From: Rhizophagus clarus
Lineage: Eukaryota; Glomeromycota; Glomeromycetes; Glomerales; Glomeraceae
Assembly (NCBI GenBank): GCA_015698045.1
Contig: BLAL01000285.1
Coordinates: 62,001-126,000, forward strand
Direction of reading: 5' to 3'
Length of the DNA stretch: 64,000 bases
A program made the position numbers and the translations under genes. Under the pieces are notes generated by a model. It saw only the letters and a list, made by a program, of their open reading frames with translations. It was not told the origin of the DNA and searched no databases. Positions 36,247-49,218 of this stretch are shown here, piece after piece; within the stretch, counting starts at the first letter, position 1, and every line of letters begins with the position of its first letter.

Positions 36247-37303
36247 ATTGGAAGATAATGAGTAAATTGTTTAAGTTTATAAGAAAATAGTTTATTCGAT
36301 TCATCATCATTGTTAGAACAAATAGGTTTAATCAAGAGTTTAAATGTTGCTTGTCAGTCTACAGAGGGTGATCAAAAGTATACAGACATTTTATTTTACC
36401 AAATTATGCTGATCATTATATATTAATATAATATAAATTAATATATTATTCTGCACTGACAGTCATAATAAACAAACTTTTATACTTCATATTTTTTCAG
36501 AATTTTTACAAATATGAGAATGCTCACTGCAAAAATTCTATGATTTGTATAACTAGCATAATAAATAGTTAAAAGTTCAAAAAAATATTGTAGTTCAATC
36601 ATTATTAATCCAATTGATAAGTATTTGCCATCATTCGAATCATTTCAATGAGATGAGTACAATGAGTTAAAGATCATGCAAATCCAATCATTGGATCAAA
36701 AGATATCATAGAGAAAACATCTAAATTTTCAAAGTGTAACTGTACACTGGATATTGATTATACAAAGACAATCTTATTATCATTCAAATCCTCTAAATAA
36801 GACGTATCTAATGAATATAAAATCATGGAATTTTAATTACTAGATACTGAATATCTTTAAATGTCCACATAATATTGATTACCCTCTGTATATATCCTTT
36901 TGCTATATTAACTCTAATATTGATATTCAAAGATAAGGCTAGCCAATTTGATTTGTATCATAGATAATTCAAATCTTTCCTAAACTCTCTTTCTGGAATA
37001 TAAATGAGCGAACAGTTCCAAAATATTTTATATTCCTATCCTATATCTATGTCTTTGATTGTACATAATGAGCCTTCATATCTTGCTTGTTTCGCTAAGT
37101 TATTTGTGTAATCATTGTCAAAGCTGCCATTATGGCTAGCAACTTTTACCATCTTTATAAGCAAGTGATTGTTTTTAACGAAATCATAACACTATTTTCA
37201 GACTTGAATATTTGGTATTTTTCAAGCTGCTCGTTTGTTCCATATGAATTTCTTATTCTTGATAATATGGAACCATGCGTTGCTATTAAGGCATTATCAC
37301 ATT

Positions 37304-37537
37304 CCCTATGAAAAAAAAATATACTTAAAACATACTTATGCACTTTTAAAATATACTTAAAATATACTTAATATACTTAAAATGTACTAAAAAATTTTAA
37401 AATGTACTTAAATTATACCTAAAATTGCAATTTTAAGTACATTTTAAAATTCTAAGTGTATTCTAAGTACATTTTAAGCGTATTTTAAGATTTAAGTATA
37501 TTTTTAGTATATTTTAGAGAATTTTTTTTTCATAGGG
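37304..37537. mobile_element. Palindromic MITE (234 bp)
   Basis: Starts CCCTATGAAAAAAAA and ends TTTTTTTTTCATAGGG, with ATT on both sides (37301-37303 and 37538-37540). Most of its length is an imperfect palindrome of ACTTAAAATAT/AAGTACATTTT repeats. The end resembles the CCCTATA start of the 3682-4256 MITE, so both may be Harbinger-like. Confidence 0.75.
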
Positions 37538-38149
37538 ATTATATTGTGATACTCTGATCAAATCTTAATGTCAATAAAAGAAATTTGTTATTCTTATCTG
37601 AAATTTGGTTAAAATAATATTATTATTATCCATCATACCCTCTTTCTTCTGTTTTAACTAATGTGTCAGTAAATGTTTTTACATTGTTTTTGTTATATAA
37701 TCTATCATTTTCTAAGTAAATCTCAAATAGTCGAAGCGCGATTTAATCTTTTTTGCATATTGATCTAATTTCATAATATCATTATAATACGTCACTAACA
37801 CAGTTTGTTCTTGTTTGTTAAATTCTTGTTCCCATATTGCGCAGATTTCTGTTATGAAGGCACGATCTATAAAATCCCTTAAGTTAATCTCATATAAAGG
37901 GTAAATTTCTTTTGTTAGTCTTGTATCTTTATTTTTTTATCAACTTATTTTCAATGTAATTAAACCATGACAGTTTACATCCTTTACTTGATCTTCCAGC
38001 TTGGGCAATTAGACCAATTTTGATCATTTGTGAAATAAATTTTTTAAAGTGATTTATGCGGTGGTGTTGCACAAAATTTATCTGCATATTTGTTTATAAG
38101 CGGCCATCTTCCAATCTCATTGGTGTAATTTTATATCACCCTTATTCAC

Positions 38150-38590
38150 CCTATAGCCAAAAGAGGAAGATGCCTAAAGCTGTGTTCGATCATGTGATTT
38201 TGAAAAATTATTTTTTTACAAATAAAACTTTTTGTCACATATATACCTTTTGGATTACATATAGTAAGTATATTTTGACTCGATCTACAAGTTTATTTAG
38301 AACGCCAAGTGGGGTTTTGAATACCGTTTTTGATTTATTTAAACTTTTTCATTTTTTGTCATCCATTTATAGAAATGATCAACAACTTCCATTTGTTCAT
38401 ATGTAATGTAAAGTCAAAAACAGTATGAAAAATCTACTTTTTTCCCTTATGTAAACCTGAAAAGCAGGATAAAATACACTTATTCTATAATTTTCAAGTT
38501 TATATCAACCTTGGTTTATTAAAAATTTATCCATTCGTATTATGTTAAATTACGTGATCGAAAATGGCTTTAGACACCCCCAAAAGGAAA
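38150..38590. mobile_element. TIR element related to the GTCTAAAGC MITEs
   Basis: Left TGCCTAAAGCTGTGTTCGAT plus CATGTGATTTT; right (complement) TGTCTAAAGCCATTTTCGAT plus CACGTAATTT. Shares GTCTAAAGC and the CACGTG-like inner motif with 5437-5660. Ends are approximate and no duplication was found. Confidence 0.5.
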
Positions 38591-38854
38591 GATTTGTAAC
38601 ATCTTTAGGAATATTTGACACCGGCGACTTAGTATGCTACACAAAATTAACTTCGGCTGGAATCTAAATATTTTAGGCCTGTGAATTATAAATTAGAAAA
38701 TGAAGTATAATAAACATTCATGATGTTTTACCACTTTATTTTAATTTTTCTTGGAATTTAATAGAACGAGATTATACTTTGATATTATTTATAGTTTTAG
38801 TATGATTATATTTAAAATAACTTCTAATTTGTCTCCACATCATGTAAGATGGAA

Positions 38855-39065
38855 AATAAAGGTTTGATAATAGAATTTGTCTAGGTTTAGTTGAGGGTTT
38901 AAGATTCAATATAATACAATTAATTGTGTATTTTAAGAGATGTTTAGACATTATTAATAATAAAAATTGTCCTATATTAACGATTAGTCTAGCATTATCA
39001 CATGAAATACGTTCAGAAGTTATTTATATGAGTAATGATTTTCCTGAACCAAATAAATTCTGTTA
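38855..39065 (+). pseudogene. Kinase C-terminal relic
   Basis: Reads, across frame changes, RICLGL, LRFNII, FKRCLD and LALSHEIRSEVIYMS, then FPEPNKF. This parallels KICQGLRPRFNI, IKKCLDADP, IALSLSYETHSEAIYTS and LPEPKN of the kinase at 30421-31745, so it is the end of an exon 2 from the same subfamily. Confidence 0.7.
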
Positions 39066-41026
39066 ATTACAAAATTATTAAATTGGTTTTAGCCCCACGA
39101 GTTAGCGATTTTAATTATTAAATTATTATGAGCATTCATTTCATTACTTATAATAGTATTTTCATTTAATATTTCCATACATATAACAGCAGGGCGTAAC
39201 ATCTTATACATATTAATATTTCTAAGAAATGTACATTATCATATTATATTTGGGAATATAGGATGAAATAAATAACGATAAAAATATTCTTAAATTTTAA
39301 TCATACTCTCTATCAATATCGTCAAATTGCAATTATTCAATTGATAATCAACTATCAGTTAAAAAATTACATTCAAAACAATGAAGTATTAAAAAACTCA
39401 AAATTGGAATTAAATAATGAATAACAAAATGACATTGTTATATTGCTCAAATATTTAATTAGATCTTTTCTTGCTTAGGGAAAAGAAATTATCCCATTAT
39501 ATGAATCGTTGAGCATCATGACGAATTATGATAAGATTATTATTAAAATGTTTATTAGTTTCTGATGAAACACCAATTTTTTTTTATTATTACTTACTTA
39601 TTTTTATTTGTTTTCTTTATTTTTAGGTTTCTCAGCTATGGAACATTGTTTCTTTTTTACTTAAGAATGTAATTAAATTTTTGTTTTTTTTTTTTTTTCT
39701 TTTTCATGGGAATAGCTTTGAATGTTTTGGGGCTTCTCGAATAGAGTTTCTGGTAATCTCAAGAGATGGAATTTTTCTTTACACATCAGAATTTTGTTTA
39801 ATACAAAAAAAAAAAATTCTTCTTCAGATGATTCCCAAATTGAAATTAAAAGTCAATATACTTTTATTTAGATGTTAATATCCTTAAGAAAATAAAAAAT
39901 ACAATAAATTTATAATATTTTAGTATTATTCAAGAAAATACTGGTTACTGAATGAATACTCTTATCTTAATAATTGTCAAGTAAAAACGTAATAAAAATT
40001 TTTTGATTAACTTTTAAATCAAATTTCAGATTCTCCATGAATCATGATGACATTTAATTTTACATAATAGATATATATGTTAAAATAAAAATAAAACATT
40101 TTGGTTTACAAAGTAAGAAATTTTAAGATCTTATGTACTGTACTAGAAATATTTCTTCTAATCTTGAAAATATAAGATACATGACGCCAGCAAGAAAATC
40201 AACAGTAGATAATATTACAAAAAAGAAAAAGTTTTCTATGATTCGGCGAAACAATATACAGATGATATTTACATATTATTGTATGGGGTATACTTAACAA
40301 TAGGATAAAACGGCTGCATGTAATTATTATACAGCCAAATAGTATCAAATTATTTTTAATGTACTGATATTTGTATGTCAAATCATTCTTGTTTTAAAGT
40401 TTATTTATTACAAACATAACCGCAAACGCCCACATAATAACTAATACACAAATATTTATTACAGCTAATTCACATTTATCATGTGTAGTGTTAGAACATT
40501 ATTGTTGGAATCGCTAAATAAATTCTGATCTTAATTTATCTGAAATTTTGTCAATATTGGAAAATGTGCTAACGGAGAAATCGGTTGATTATAATCAAAA
40601 AATTCACTGTTACAATTATCGCAGTTGAGAATGCGGTTCATCCAAATGAATAATTGGAATGACAAAGGTAAAGATGAACTGCTTTATTACTATATGAATA
40701 TGTCCATTATGGTAAGGTGAACGTATTAGTGTAAGCCCTATTATATTTGAAATTCAAGAAAGTTCTGCGGTTATGTATGTTATTGGAAGTCTAAATTGGT
40801 AATGGTAAAGATGGTCAATGATCCTACCCGGATCCACGCGATCGGTCTTTGGACTGGAAAGCACCCCAAATTACATGCATATCAATTATCAGTGATGATC
40901 GTTTTCAATATTTTTAAATAAATTATATAGTTATTGTGCAACTTTTAATCTAAAAATAAAATTTCTACTACATAGAATTTGCTTTATATTTAAGATATAT
41001 TCAATTCTCGTAATTAGTCAGCTAAT
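39066..41026. other. AT-rich intergenic stretch
   Basis: About 2 kb with no supportable gene, RNA or repeat. Confidence 0.4.
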
Positions 41027-42367
41027 TTAGTCTATTCCAATCTTCAATAGTAAGTTTTGAGAAAGATATTGTGCATAATCAAGTCGTTTACTGGTGAGCA
41101 TATTCTGAGATTTTTTAAGAGGTATTGGATTTGTAGCCAATTCTGCTAATCGTGCTTTCCATACTTCTTCCCGTTCTTGGCTAAATGCTTCTTTAATTTC
41201 TAGCTTACGATCCTCACCAAGCTTACATGATCTGTCATTCAAAACATTCCCTAAATCCACAAAATGATCCAATAATTCATTTGCCATTGGACGATTGGTA
41301 GGAACAGGATCCCAACAACGTTTCATTAATTCTGCATATGGTTCAGGTGTATATTCCGGAATTTGAGGGCGTTGACCAGAACAAATAGTTAAAGCCAAAT
41401 ACTCATCATAATCTCTATCAATAAAAGGTGGTTCACCGCTAATCACTTCCGACATTATCATTCCAAACCCATAAATATCTGCTGCATTAGTAAAATTTTT
41501 ACCTAGCAAAACTTCTGGTGCAACAAATGGTAAAACACCACGCGATGTTCTATCTGTTGTGGAACTTTGATCCGAAGGACGACACAAGCCAAAATCTGAA
41601 ATTACTGGTCTAATATAATTTGAAATCAATGAGTTCAAAATGTTACCACTGTGAAGATCCTTGTGATGATAATTTCTCATATGTACAGAAAGTAACCCAT
41701 TGCTAATATAATAAAATATTTTTAAAATACTTTTCCAAGTCAGGTTATTGTGATTTTTTTTAATAATTTCCCTCAGATTTCCGCCATTTTTGAATTCAGT
41801 AATAATAGCATATTCTCTACTTTGTGGATCACGAGTCACTCCATAAATTCTAATAGTAGCAATACCCATAGTCATTATATTCATATTTAAATTGACATCG
41901 ACCTATATATAATGAACAAATTTAAGCATGTAATCACAAATACTTGTTTATATTCCTACTTAAAAAATTTACTTAATATAAAAAAAATTAGTTTTATTCA
42001 CCTCATTTAAGAACTCTGAACTGACATGAGTCACATTCCGAAGTTTTTTTACTGCCACTTCTACATAACTCTGCCGTTGCCATTGAGATTTATTGAAGTT
42101 CCAATTTTTGATGTAACAATCTTTCCAAATTGCCTTATACACACTCCCAAATCCTCCATGATCAACGAGTTCAATATTTTCAAGGTTTGAGTATTCAATC
42201 CATTCGATGAATTGTGAAGGCAATTCTGCATTGAGTTGTGAATTTCGAATCAGTTCATCAAGATTCAAATTACCGCTCGTCCAATGTGTAAAGTTATCAC
42301 GGAAATGTAATGAGTTGCACGGTTGACAATAATATCCATTACCTTTACTGCATTCTTGACAACTCAT
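41027..42367 (-). CDS. Serine/threonine-type protein kinase, two exons
   Basis: Exon 1 is 42367-42002 and exon 2 is 41902-41027, giving 413 residues with a phase-0 intron of 99 bases. I chose the ATG at 42367 because it places CxxC pairs (C3/C6 and C14/C17) at the N-terminus as in the paralogues; an upstream in-frame ATG at 42475 lies above the TATA-like box. The glycine loop DHGGFGSVYKAIW (about 69-81), lysine K107, HKD (202-204) with N209, a standard DFG (225-227), VAPEVL and ADIYGFG are present, so it should be catalytically competent. Exon 2 has exactly the same length (876 bases) as in the kinase at 30421-31745. Its 5' side faces LINE-2, whose insertion point is about 370 bases upstream of the ATG. 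Confidence 0.9.
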
Positions 42368-42434
42368 TTTTATTAGTTTAAAAAGTACAATTAAGTTTTT
42401 ATTTTCTGAAGGAAGTTTGTGAAAGACAATGTAA

Positions 42435-42444
42435 CTTATATAAG
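42435..42444 (-). promoter_or_regulatory. TATA-like box of the kinase
   Basis: CTTATATAAG, 68 bases upstream of the chosen ATG. Confidence 0.5.
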
Positions 42445-42733
42445 TTTTTAAAGCATATTCATGCTGTAAATGCAATATTAAATAAGCTAAATCATATATA
42501 TATATATTTTTTTTATTTTAGAAAGTGAAGTGTAAAATAGCAAAATAAAATAATTCACACAGAAAAAACATTTTTGATTACATAAATTCTATGTGGAATT
42601 GCTCGTCATACACAAAGGTATATTACACAACATACATGTGATTTTAGTGTTACCAAACAAAAATTGTTGGCAAATATAAATTTTAAATACAAGAAATTTT
42701 AAAATTTCTCGCGTAAAACAATGTAAATAATTT

Positions 42734-42750
42734 TAATCGTTGGACACATT
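42734..42750 (+). repeat. LINE-2 target-site duplication (3' side of the element)
   Basis: TAATCGTTGGACACATT (17 bp), repeated exactly at 51405-51421. Confidence 0.95.
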
Positions 42751-44378
42751 TTTATTTTTATTTTTATTGAACAGATATTAGAAGCGAACACATAAATTAT
42801 AAACACATCAAAATTGATACATGAAAATAAAAAATGAAACTAACTAATAGAAGCGAACTAAATCTACTTCGACGGTGGAGTAATTATATAACGAACTATC
42901 TAAAAATAACCAACTACTTCTAGAAACATTCAATAATTAACCCACTACCTCTTTTACAGCCAGTTAAAAACCAGGTAAACCGAAGCCCGCTCTGCAGAAA
43001 AGAAAGTAATAAAACCATATATAAAATTCTATATAAAGTATACTAACTAACTACTAGCGCTACGAAGTAAGATTACTGTAAAATTCAATAATATTTTTAC
43101 CAAAATATATATTATTACGAATACTATCTAGAGCATCAAATTTATATTCTAATTCTCTATCACTATTCAAAATATTATTAAACGGTCGAAAATTTTTTAA
43201 AGTTAATTTTTTCTTTTTTGTAATACCCAACGAACGTTCAAATTCTTTTATAAAAGAACAACGATGTATCCAAATTTCTTTAAATGTTTGTTCATAAATG
43301 TACTGCCTGATCTCAATAATGACTAACAGTAATTGTTTACAAGGAATCCACAAGTTGAGAATTTGAGTCAACTCCAATGGTATAAAGCCTTTGATGAGAT
43401 CCACAAAAGTAAAATTGTCAGGATCTGTACTAATTGTCCATATATTAAGCGTCAATAAGGCAGAATAATCTGTAATGTCTGGATTATATTCAAATAACAA
43501 TGATAATAAAAGATTAATTGTATTATTTTTAATCTTTAAAAGAAGAGAGCGATGTTCATCACATGTCCACACGTGATCAAACGTTTCATCTTCCAATCCA
43601 CAACTAGGACATTTCCATCCATCGTATAATTCTAGGAATGATTTCTTCATTTGTTCAATTGTAGGAATCTCTTCTATAAGGAGATGAACTTTATGAGCTT
43701 TAACTTTAGAAGAAGACATTGAAGTTTCATTATTAGCAATATCGCAATTGAGGCATTCAAAGGTAGAAGTCCAATCAACTTCTAATTTTCGATATTTAGT
43801 GTTCCTATGTAGGTTGATAAATTTTTCCAGGCCCTTAATATGACTAACCATCTTGATGAATTTTCGTAAATGAGTTTCAATGATGATATTATTCCATAAC
43901 AAAAGTACTTTAATGTTAGGAGCAGTATCTATAAAGTTAATAAATCTATCTTGGTCAATGTGAGCAGATTTTGCTAATCTATCCACGTGATTATTGCCGT
44001 CGCAATCAGTGTGTGCAGCTACTTTAAACATTTCTACATGTAAGTTCTGTTGACGAATAATTCTAATCAAAATTGACCACAAATAGCTATTGTTAAGTTT
44101 GAAATAATCTCGCGATGTAAGAGAGAAATTATTACATTTAAATCCCTCAAACATAGTAATCACATTTAAGAAGTCAATGTTGATTCTCACTTTACTTCTA
44201 TAATGGACTACCATAAGAGCTAAAATTACTGCTAAGAGTTCGCCTCGATATGCTGAAGGCCATTTATCAATCGTGGTATAAAATTCTACTTGAGGAATAC
44301 CAAAAGATCTATCAAGGTGCGCAAACGCGCAACTAATGTTGCATTGTTCAGTGCCTAATTCAATAAGAGACCCATCAG

Positions 44379-45057
44379 TAAAGATGTGTCCGCAATACCC
44401 TAATTGCGGATTAATTGCGATTTGCGATATTGCGGAACATTGCGGATTTTGAAGAATAATTATTCGCAAATCCGCAATCGCAAATAATCCGCAAATCTGC
44501 AAATAATCCGCAAATAATCCGAATAATCTCAAAAATTATGATTGACTGTAGATCATCTTCACATGATCATTTTTTTTAAAAAGTGGACAATTTTGTCCAT
44601 TTTGTAAACTCATGAATCATGTTAATTTAATCTTTGCAATAAAATATAACCAAATTTATTTATATACTAAAAAGTGGACAATTTTGTCCATTTTGTAAAC
44701 TCATGAATCATGTTAATTTAATCTTCGCAATTAAATATAACCAAATTTATTTATATACTAAAAAGTGGACAATTTTGTCCATTTTGTAAACTTATGAATC
44801 ATGTTAATTTAATCTTCGCAATTAAATATAACCAAATTTATTTATATACTAAAAGTGGACAATTTTGTCCACTTATTCGCAAATTTGCGATAATGTAAAT
44901 TATTTGCAGATTTGCGGATTATTTGCGATACTATACGGATTTGCGGATTATTTGCGGGTTTGCGGATTATTTGCGGGTTTGCGAATTACTAAGCGCAATT
45001 GATTTCCAAAACCCGCAATATTGCGGATTTTGGAAATCAATTGAGGACCCATCTTTA
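44379..45057. mobile_element. hAT-like MITE inside LINE-2 RNase H (679 bp)
   Basis: Ends TAAAGATGTGTCC and the complement of GGACCCATCTTTA, flanked exactly by CCCATCAG (44371-44378 and 45058-45065). Subterminal zones repeat GCGGATTATTTGC-like phrases in both orientations. The middle is a 91-bp tandem repeat. It is younger than LINE-2. Confidence 0.92.
44581..44870. repeat. 91-bp tandem repeat inside the MITE
   Basis: Starts at 44581, 44672, 44763 and 44853, so the period is 90-91 bases with three full copies and a partial fourth. Each begins AAGTGGACAATTTTGTCCA, itself a small palindrome. Copies are nearly identical, so the expansion is recent. Confidence 0.9.
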
Positions 45058-48000
45058 CCCATCAGTGAAAAATTCAAAAATACAGCAATTTGGATTATCA
45101 AATATAGCGAATTTTCGTTGAATTATAAGTAATTCATTCCTAGAAAGTCCTGGTTCTAATAGTTCTAAAATAATATTGTTTTGTCTGATCACGTGATTTC
45201 TTGTTAACGTACTTTGAGAAAGAGCGTATTTTTTCTTAGCCTGATCAAAAAGATTAAAAATATTAAAATTAATCATTTTTCTACGTTTAACATCTTCTTT
45301 AGTAAATTTAGCAGCCGATAAGAGTGATACTATATGCTTTGGATTAGCAGTAAAAGCGCAAACACCCATGCTTGAATGATTTACAGTATTAGCAGCGCAA
45401 AGTGTATCATCACAAATTGTAATGTGAGTAGATGATGATGTTGATTGAGACATGTCTCCATGGTAATGTCGAAGAAGAATGTTGTTCTCATCAATAAGGC
45501 GTTGAACTTTTCCAAATAAAATCGAATTATGTTGGGGACTATATACAACAGATAATGATCTATCTAGTTTTTCTATATTATATGATTTAGTATCTTCAAT
45601 ATTATCAAAGAATGTAGTAAATTTGTTGTAAATTTGTGGTTTAATGCTAAGCCCATCTACTGTAATGAGTTTTTGGATATCCATATACCATTTTTCTTCT
45701 TTGTTACCACGACCAGGAATGGATTGAAAGTAATGTTTATTACATATATCAGTCCAATTAAGTAAGCGTTGTTTGTCTCCTGAAATAATTTGTTCTACAA
45801 ACATAATTTGGCGTGAGCGTAAAATTGTGCTGTGTTTGGACAAGAAGTCAAAAGTAGCAATAGTTGCGAAATCATTTTTTCCTCCTGCTATGGTAGGAAA
45901 TCTGCCTTTGTCTATGACAAGAAGTGTAAAATCATTCTGCCTCATCAAGTTGATCATATTAAGTAAATAATTATTCTTCATACGTCTAGGGATTTTATCA
46001 AAAGGAATACCCTCTATCAGCGGTCGAGAACACCATAGTAGTTGTTGTAGCAGTTTCAAGCGAATTTCAGTGATTCTTCCTAAAATTCCAGTGTCGTTTA
46101 ATTGAATGCAAAAATTGGTAATTTTTGCTTGAAGTTGATTCTCGTAAGGATTACGATAACCATATATATAAGAATTATCGAGGATCGCATTAGGAGCAGT
46201 ACGAGCAAATTTGAGCTTATTTTTAAACATTCGACGAAAAGGAACAAATAAACGATGAATTAAATCTGGTGATAGAACGAAGACTTGTGACCAGTATTCA
46301 ACACGAGGTATGATAATTCTATTGAAAATATACAAGATATGTTTATCGGTAATTTTCTTTTTCCACATAAGGTTCGTTAGGTGATCAATTTCCGCTTTAA
46401 CTTTAGAAATTAGATATTGTTCATCGTTTTCAATATTAAAATAAACTCCCAGGATACGAGTAGGTTCATGAGAGTGTTTGGCCTTGATACTAATAGATTC
46501 CCTTCCAAATTGAATATTGATCTTGTTGTTATAATTGTGAGAATAGCGACGCTTATACATCTTAGTTCTCATCATAAGTTCAGATTTCTCCTTATTTATC
46601 TGGATATCATTTAGTCTATAAAAGGAGTCAGCGATGAAGAGCATAGATTCCAGCTTATCTTTCTTATCAGTAATCCACTGCGTGTCATCCATAAATGCCA
46701 AGGCCGGGACATGTTGTTCTATTACAGCTGAATTCAACTGTGGTACTTGCTGTATATTGTTACATGATACCGTGTATCCCAAATTTTGTTTGTTAATCTC
46801 AGCAAGTAAAGGATCGTAATAAATACACCATAAAATAGGTGAAATAACTTCGCCTTGGTCTATGCCTGTAAGAACATTATAAGCAGTCGTCTTGCCATAG
46901 GCTGTGATAACTTGGTTTGTTCTATCTTTAAACAAATCTAAAATTAAATGAGTGAATTGCTGAGGTAGTTTGATTCTATCCATCGCTTTCTTGAGTTGGA
47001 AGGTATTGACACGATCATAGGCCTTACCCATATCCTGTGATAAGATCCAAAGTTCATTATTGTTATCAATAGCGTCTTGAATAATTTCATTAACGATCCT
47101 TATGGGTTCAAAGGTAGATTGTTTAGGTAAACCAGCGAATTGGTTTGTCTGTAAAACATTATATTGTTTCAACGTCGAAGTTAGGCGATGATTGAGTAAC
47201 GTAATAAGCGCTTTACGAGCAGTCTCAAGTAGGGTGATCGGACGAGAGTTTGATAATTCACAATTAAAGGGTTTTGGCTTGGCGATAGGAAAAATGGTAG
47301 CTTCTTTCCATTGTTTTGGTAAGTAACCAAATTGTATAATCTTACATATCAAATAATATAAAATATCATGAGCCGTGGGACTAAGGTGTTGTAACATTTC
47401 ATTAGATATTCCTGAGGGGCCTGTAGCTTTGCCTTTAGGAAGGTTTCTAATAACATCCAGCCATCCATCACGTGATGGAAGGTCCATGAGGTTTGAGTAA
47501 ATATTCTCATTAACATGATGTAAAGGTCGATATTGATCTTTCCAACGGTCTTGAAGTGGCTTTTTTCTATTAATCGAGCCTGCAATAGTTTGGAAATGAT
47601 GATTTGTTTTATTGAGAACAGCTGATTCACCTGTGATCAGTGATTCATTGCCTTGGGCGTCTTTTTTATATATTTTTTCAATCGAGATATGTACCATCTC
47701 TTCTTCTGTGATCGAGCGAATCATCGAGGCTTGGTTGTCCTTAAAATTAGTACAGCGTTTCTTAATATTAAAAACTATTTGTTCCTGAACCATAATATCA
47801 AGTTCCAATTTGAAAAGAAGTCGTAAGTGTTTTCTAATTTTACACAAATTCTTCAAAAATAATTTGAAGTCATCAAGTATAAGAAAGTTAAAGGACGATG
47901 AAAGGTCTGAGCATTCATATTTGTCCAATGTCGTGTTAATAAGACATTGGAACTTGGACTATTTAGCAGAGACACTATAAGTAATAGAGGTGGAATCATT

Positions 48001-49218
48001 CAGTATCAAACGTGTTTCCAGTATACGATTAATGACATATCTTAGATCGAAGTAAACTGAAAGTTTCTTTTCTGGTGTAGTTTTAACTTTATTTCTAGTG
48101 ACTTGCTTATTGACTATACGAGATTTAGCTACTCTCATAAGGGTTTGTCTAAACATGTCCCAGAGGGTATTGATGTGGCGAGGTTTATTGATGGAAAAAT
48201 CTTTCATCAGTGTATTCTCAATCTCTAGGTCCAACTGGGTGCTGAAATTCTCCCAGGTATATTCATCATCCTTGTCCATTTCATCATATTGAAATACGGT
48301 CCTTTTGATATGTTTTTTCTTTTGATTAGTTGTGTTCAAGGAAACGCCTGTCATCTGTACTGTGTCCAATGACAACGTTATAGTTTTATGGTCAGTATCA
48401 AAATGATCGTTCTCTATTACTGTGCTATTAACACTTTTCTCTAACATAGATAAGGACGCCCAAATATAATCTAATCTTGATTCCTGTCTGTTAGAATCAG
48501 CTGGTGTGTAAGTATACATTTCTTCATCATTGTCGTTGAAGATTGGAATGGTATCTAACAATCTTTTACTTTCCAGAGTGCGAAACAAGGAAAATTGCCA
48601 TTTATTATTGACAAAGGCCATTAAATATTTTCCATAGTTAATATTAAAATCTCCCATGATGATGACTTCCATATCATGTGATTGAGCATCGCTGATAGTA
48701 TCATCAATGTATTTGTATAAAGCTTCAATTTGTGGTCTTTCTTTTTGATTAGCATTAAGGTAAACCTGCATTAAACGAAGTTTACGCTTATCGCTGAAGT
48801 ATAAGTCCAAATAAAGGATTCTACCTTTATATCCAACTGCTTTGTGAACGAATATCTCATATTTGGCGTCAATGATAATGCCTACGCCTTGGCCTTTGCC
48901 CCCTAATTGTGAATATTCAAAATAACCGCGAACACCTAATTGATGCTGCCATATTTTTGCTTGTCGTTCGAAACAATTAGTCTCTGAGAGCCCATAAATG
49001 TCGATATTGTGATCTTTCATAGCGTCGATTAAACCAAAAAATTTGTTTTTATTTAAAGTACGAATATTTGTAGATGTGATTTTCGTTATAGTGGAATCTA
49101 AAAGATCCCTTTTTGAATGAAAAAATGATGGTGAGTCAAGTTTGGGGGAATTGTTTTTTGTTAATGGAAAGGATAAAGAGGAAACAAAGGGAGTATTGTT
49201 GTCCATCATTAAAAATGA

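Larger units (their letters stand above)
35130..38150 (-). pseudogene. Third LINE, badly decayed and punctured by MITEs
   Basis: Minus-strand fragments read as LINE ORF2 C-terminal parts. Near 37750-38080: FISQMIKIGLIAQAGRSSKG and WEQEFNKQEQTVLVTYYNDI. A possible RNase H start lies at about 37670. RNase H stretches (ECDNALIATHGSILSRIRNS, then ASHNGSFDNDYTNNLAKQAR) lie at about 37050-37290. A tail (CEEIQSQIRIHIWNLQCNAI) at 35600-35700 continues on the far side of a MITE as KLKNNKNWSDCVIRSS and CIHRWIGYGVE (35140-35270). Three non-autonomous elements interrupt it. There are many stops and frame changes, so it is much older than LINE-1 and LINE-2. Confidence 0.65.
43060..49209 (-). pseudogene. 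LINE-2 ORF2: endonuclease, reverse transcriptase and RNase H (interrupted)
   Basis: The first ATG is at 49209. The endonuclease occupies 49209-47962 (NIRTLNKNKFFG, IIMGDFNINYG, SRLDYIWASL, DTDHKTITL). An in-frame TAG (47961-47959) separates it from RT, which continues in the same frame: SQDMGKAYDRVN, GIDQGEVISPILW and the catalytic AFMDD. RNase H begins FFTDG at about 45066, is cut there by the hAT-like element at 44379-45057, and resumes as DGSLIELG, YRGELLAV, INIDFLNVITM and VAAHTDCDGNNHVDRLAKSA. A terminal CPSC...H...C motif lies near 43570-43610. The insertion plus its duplication is 687 bases, a multiple of three, but the inserted DNA contains stops. Confidence 0.9.

Noticed and set aside
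38056-38406. 116-residue ORF on the plus strand
   Set aside because: It spans the end of a LINE relic and a TIR element and has no recognisable motif.
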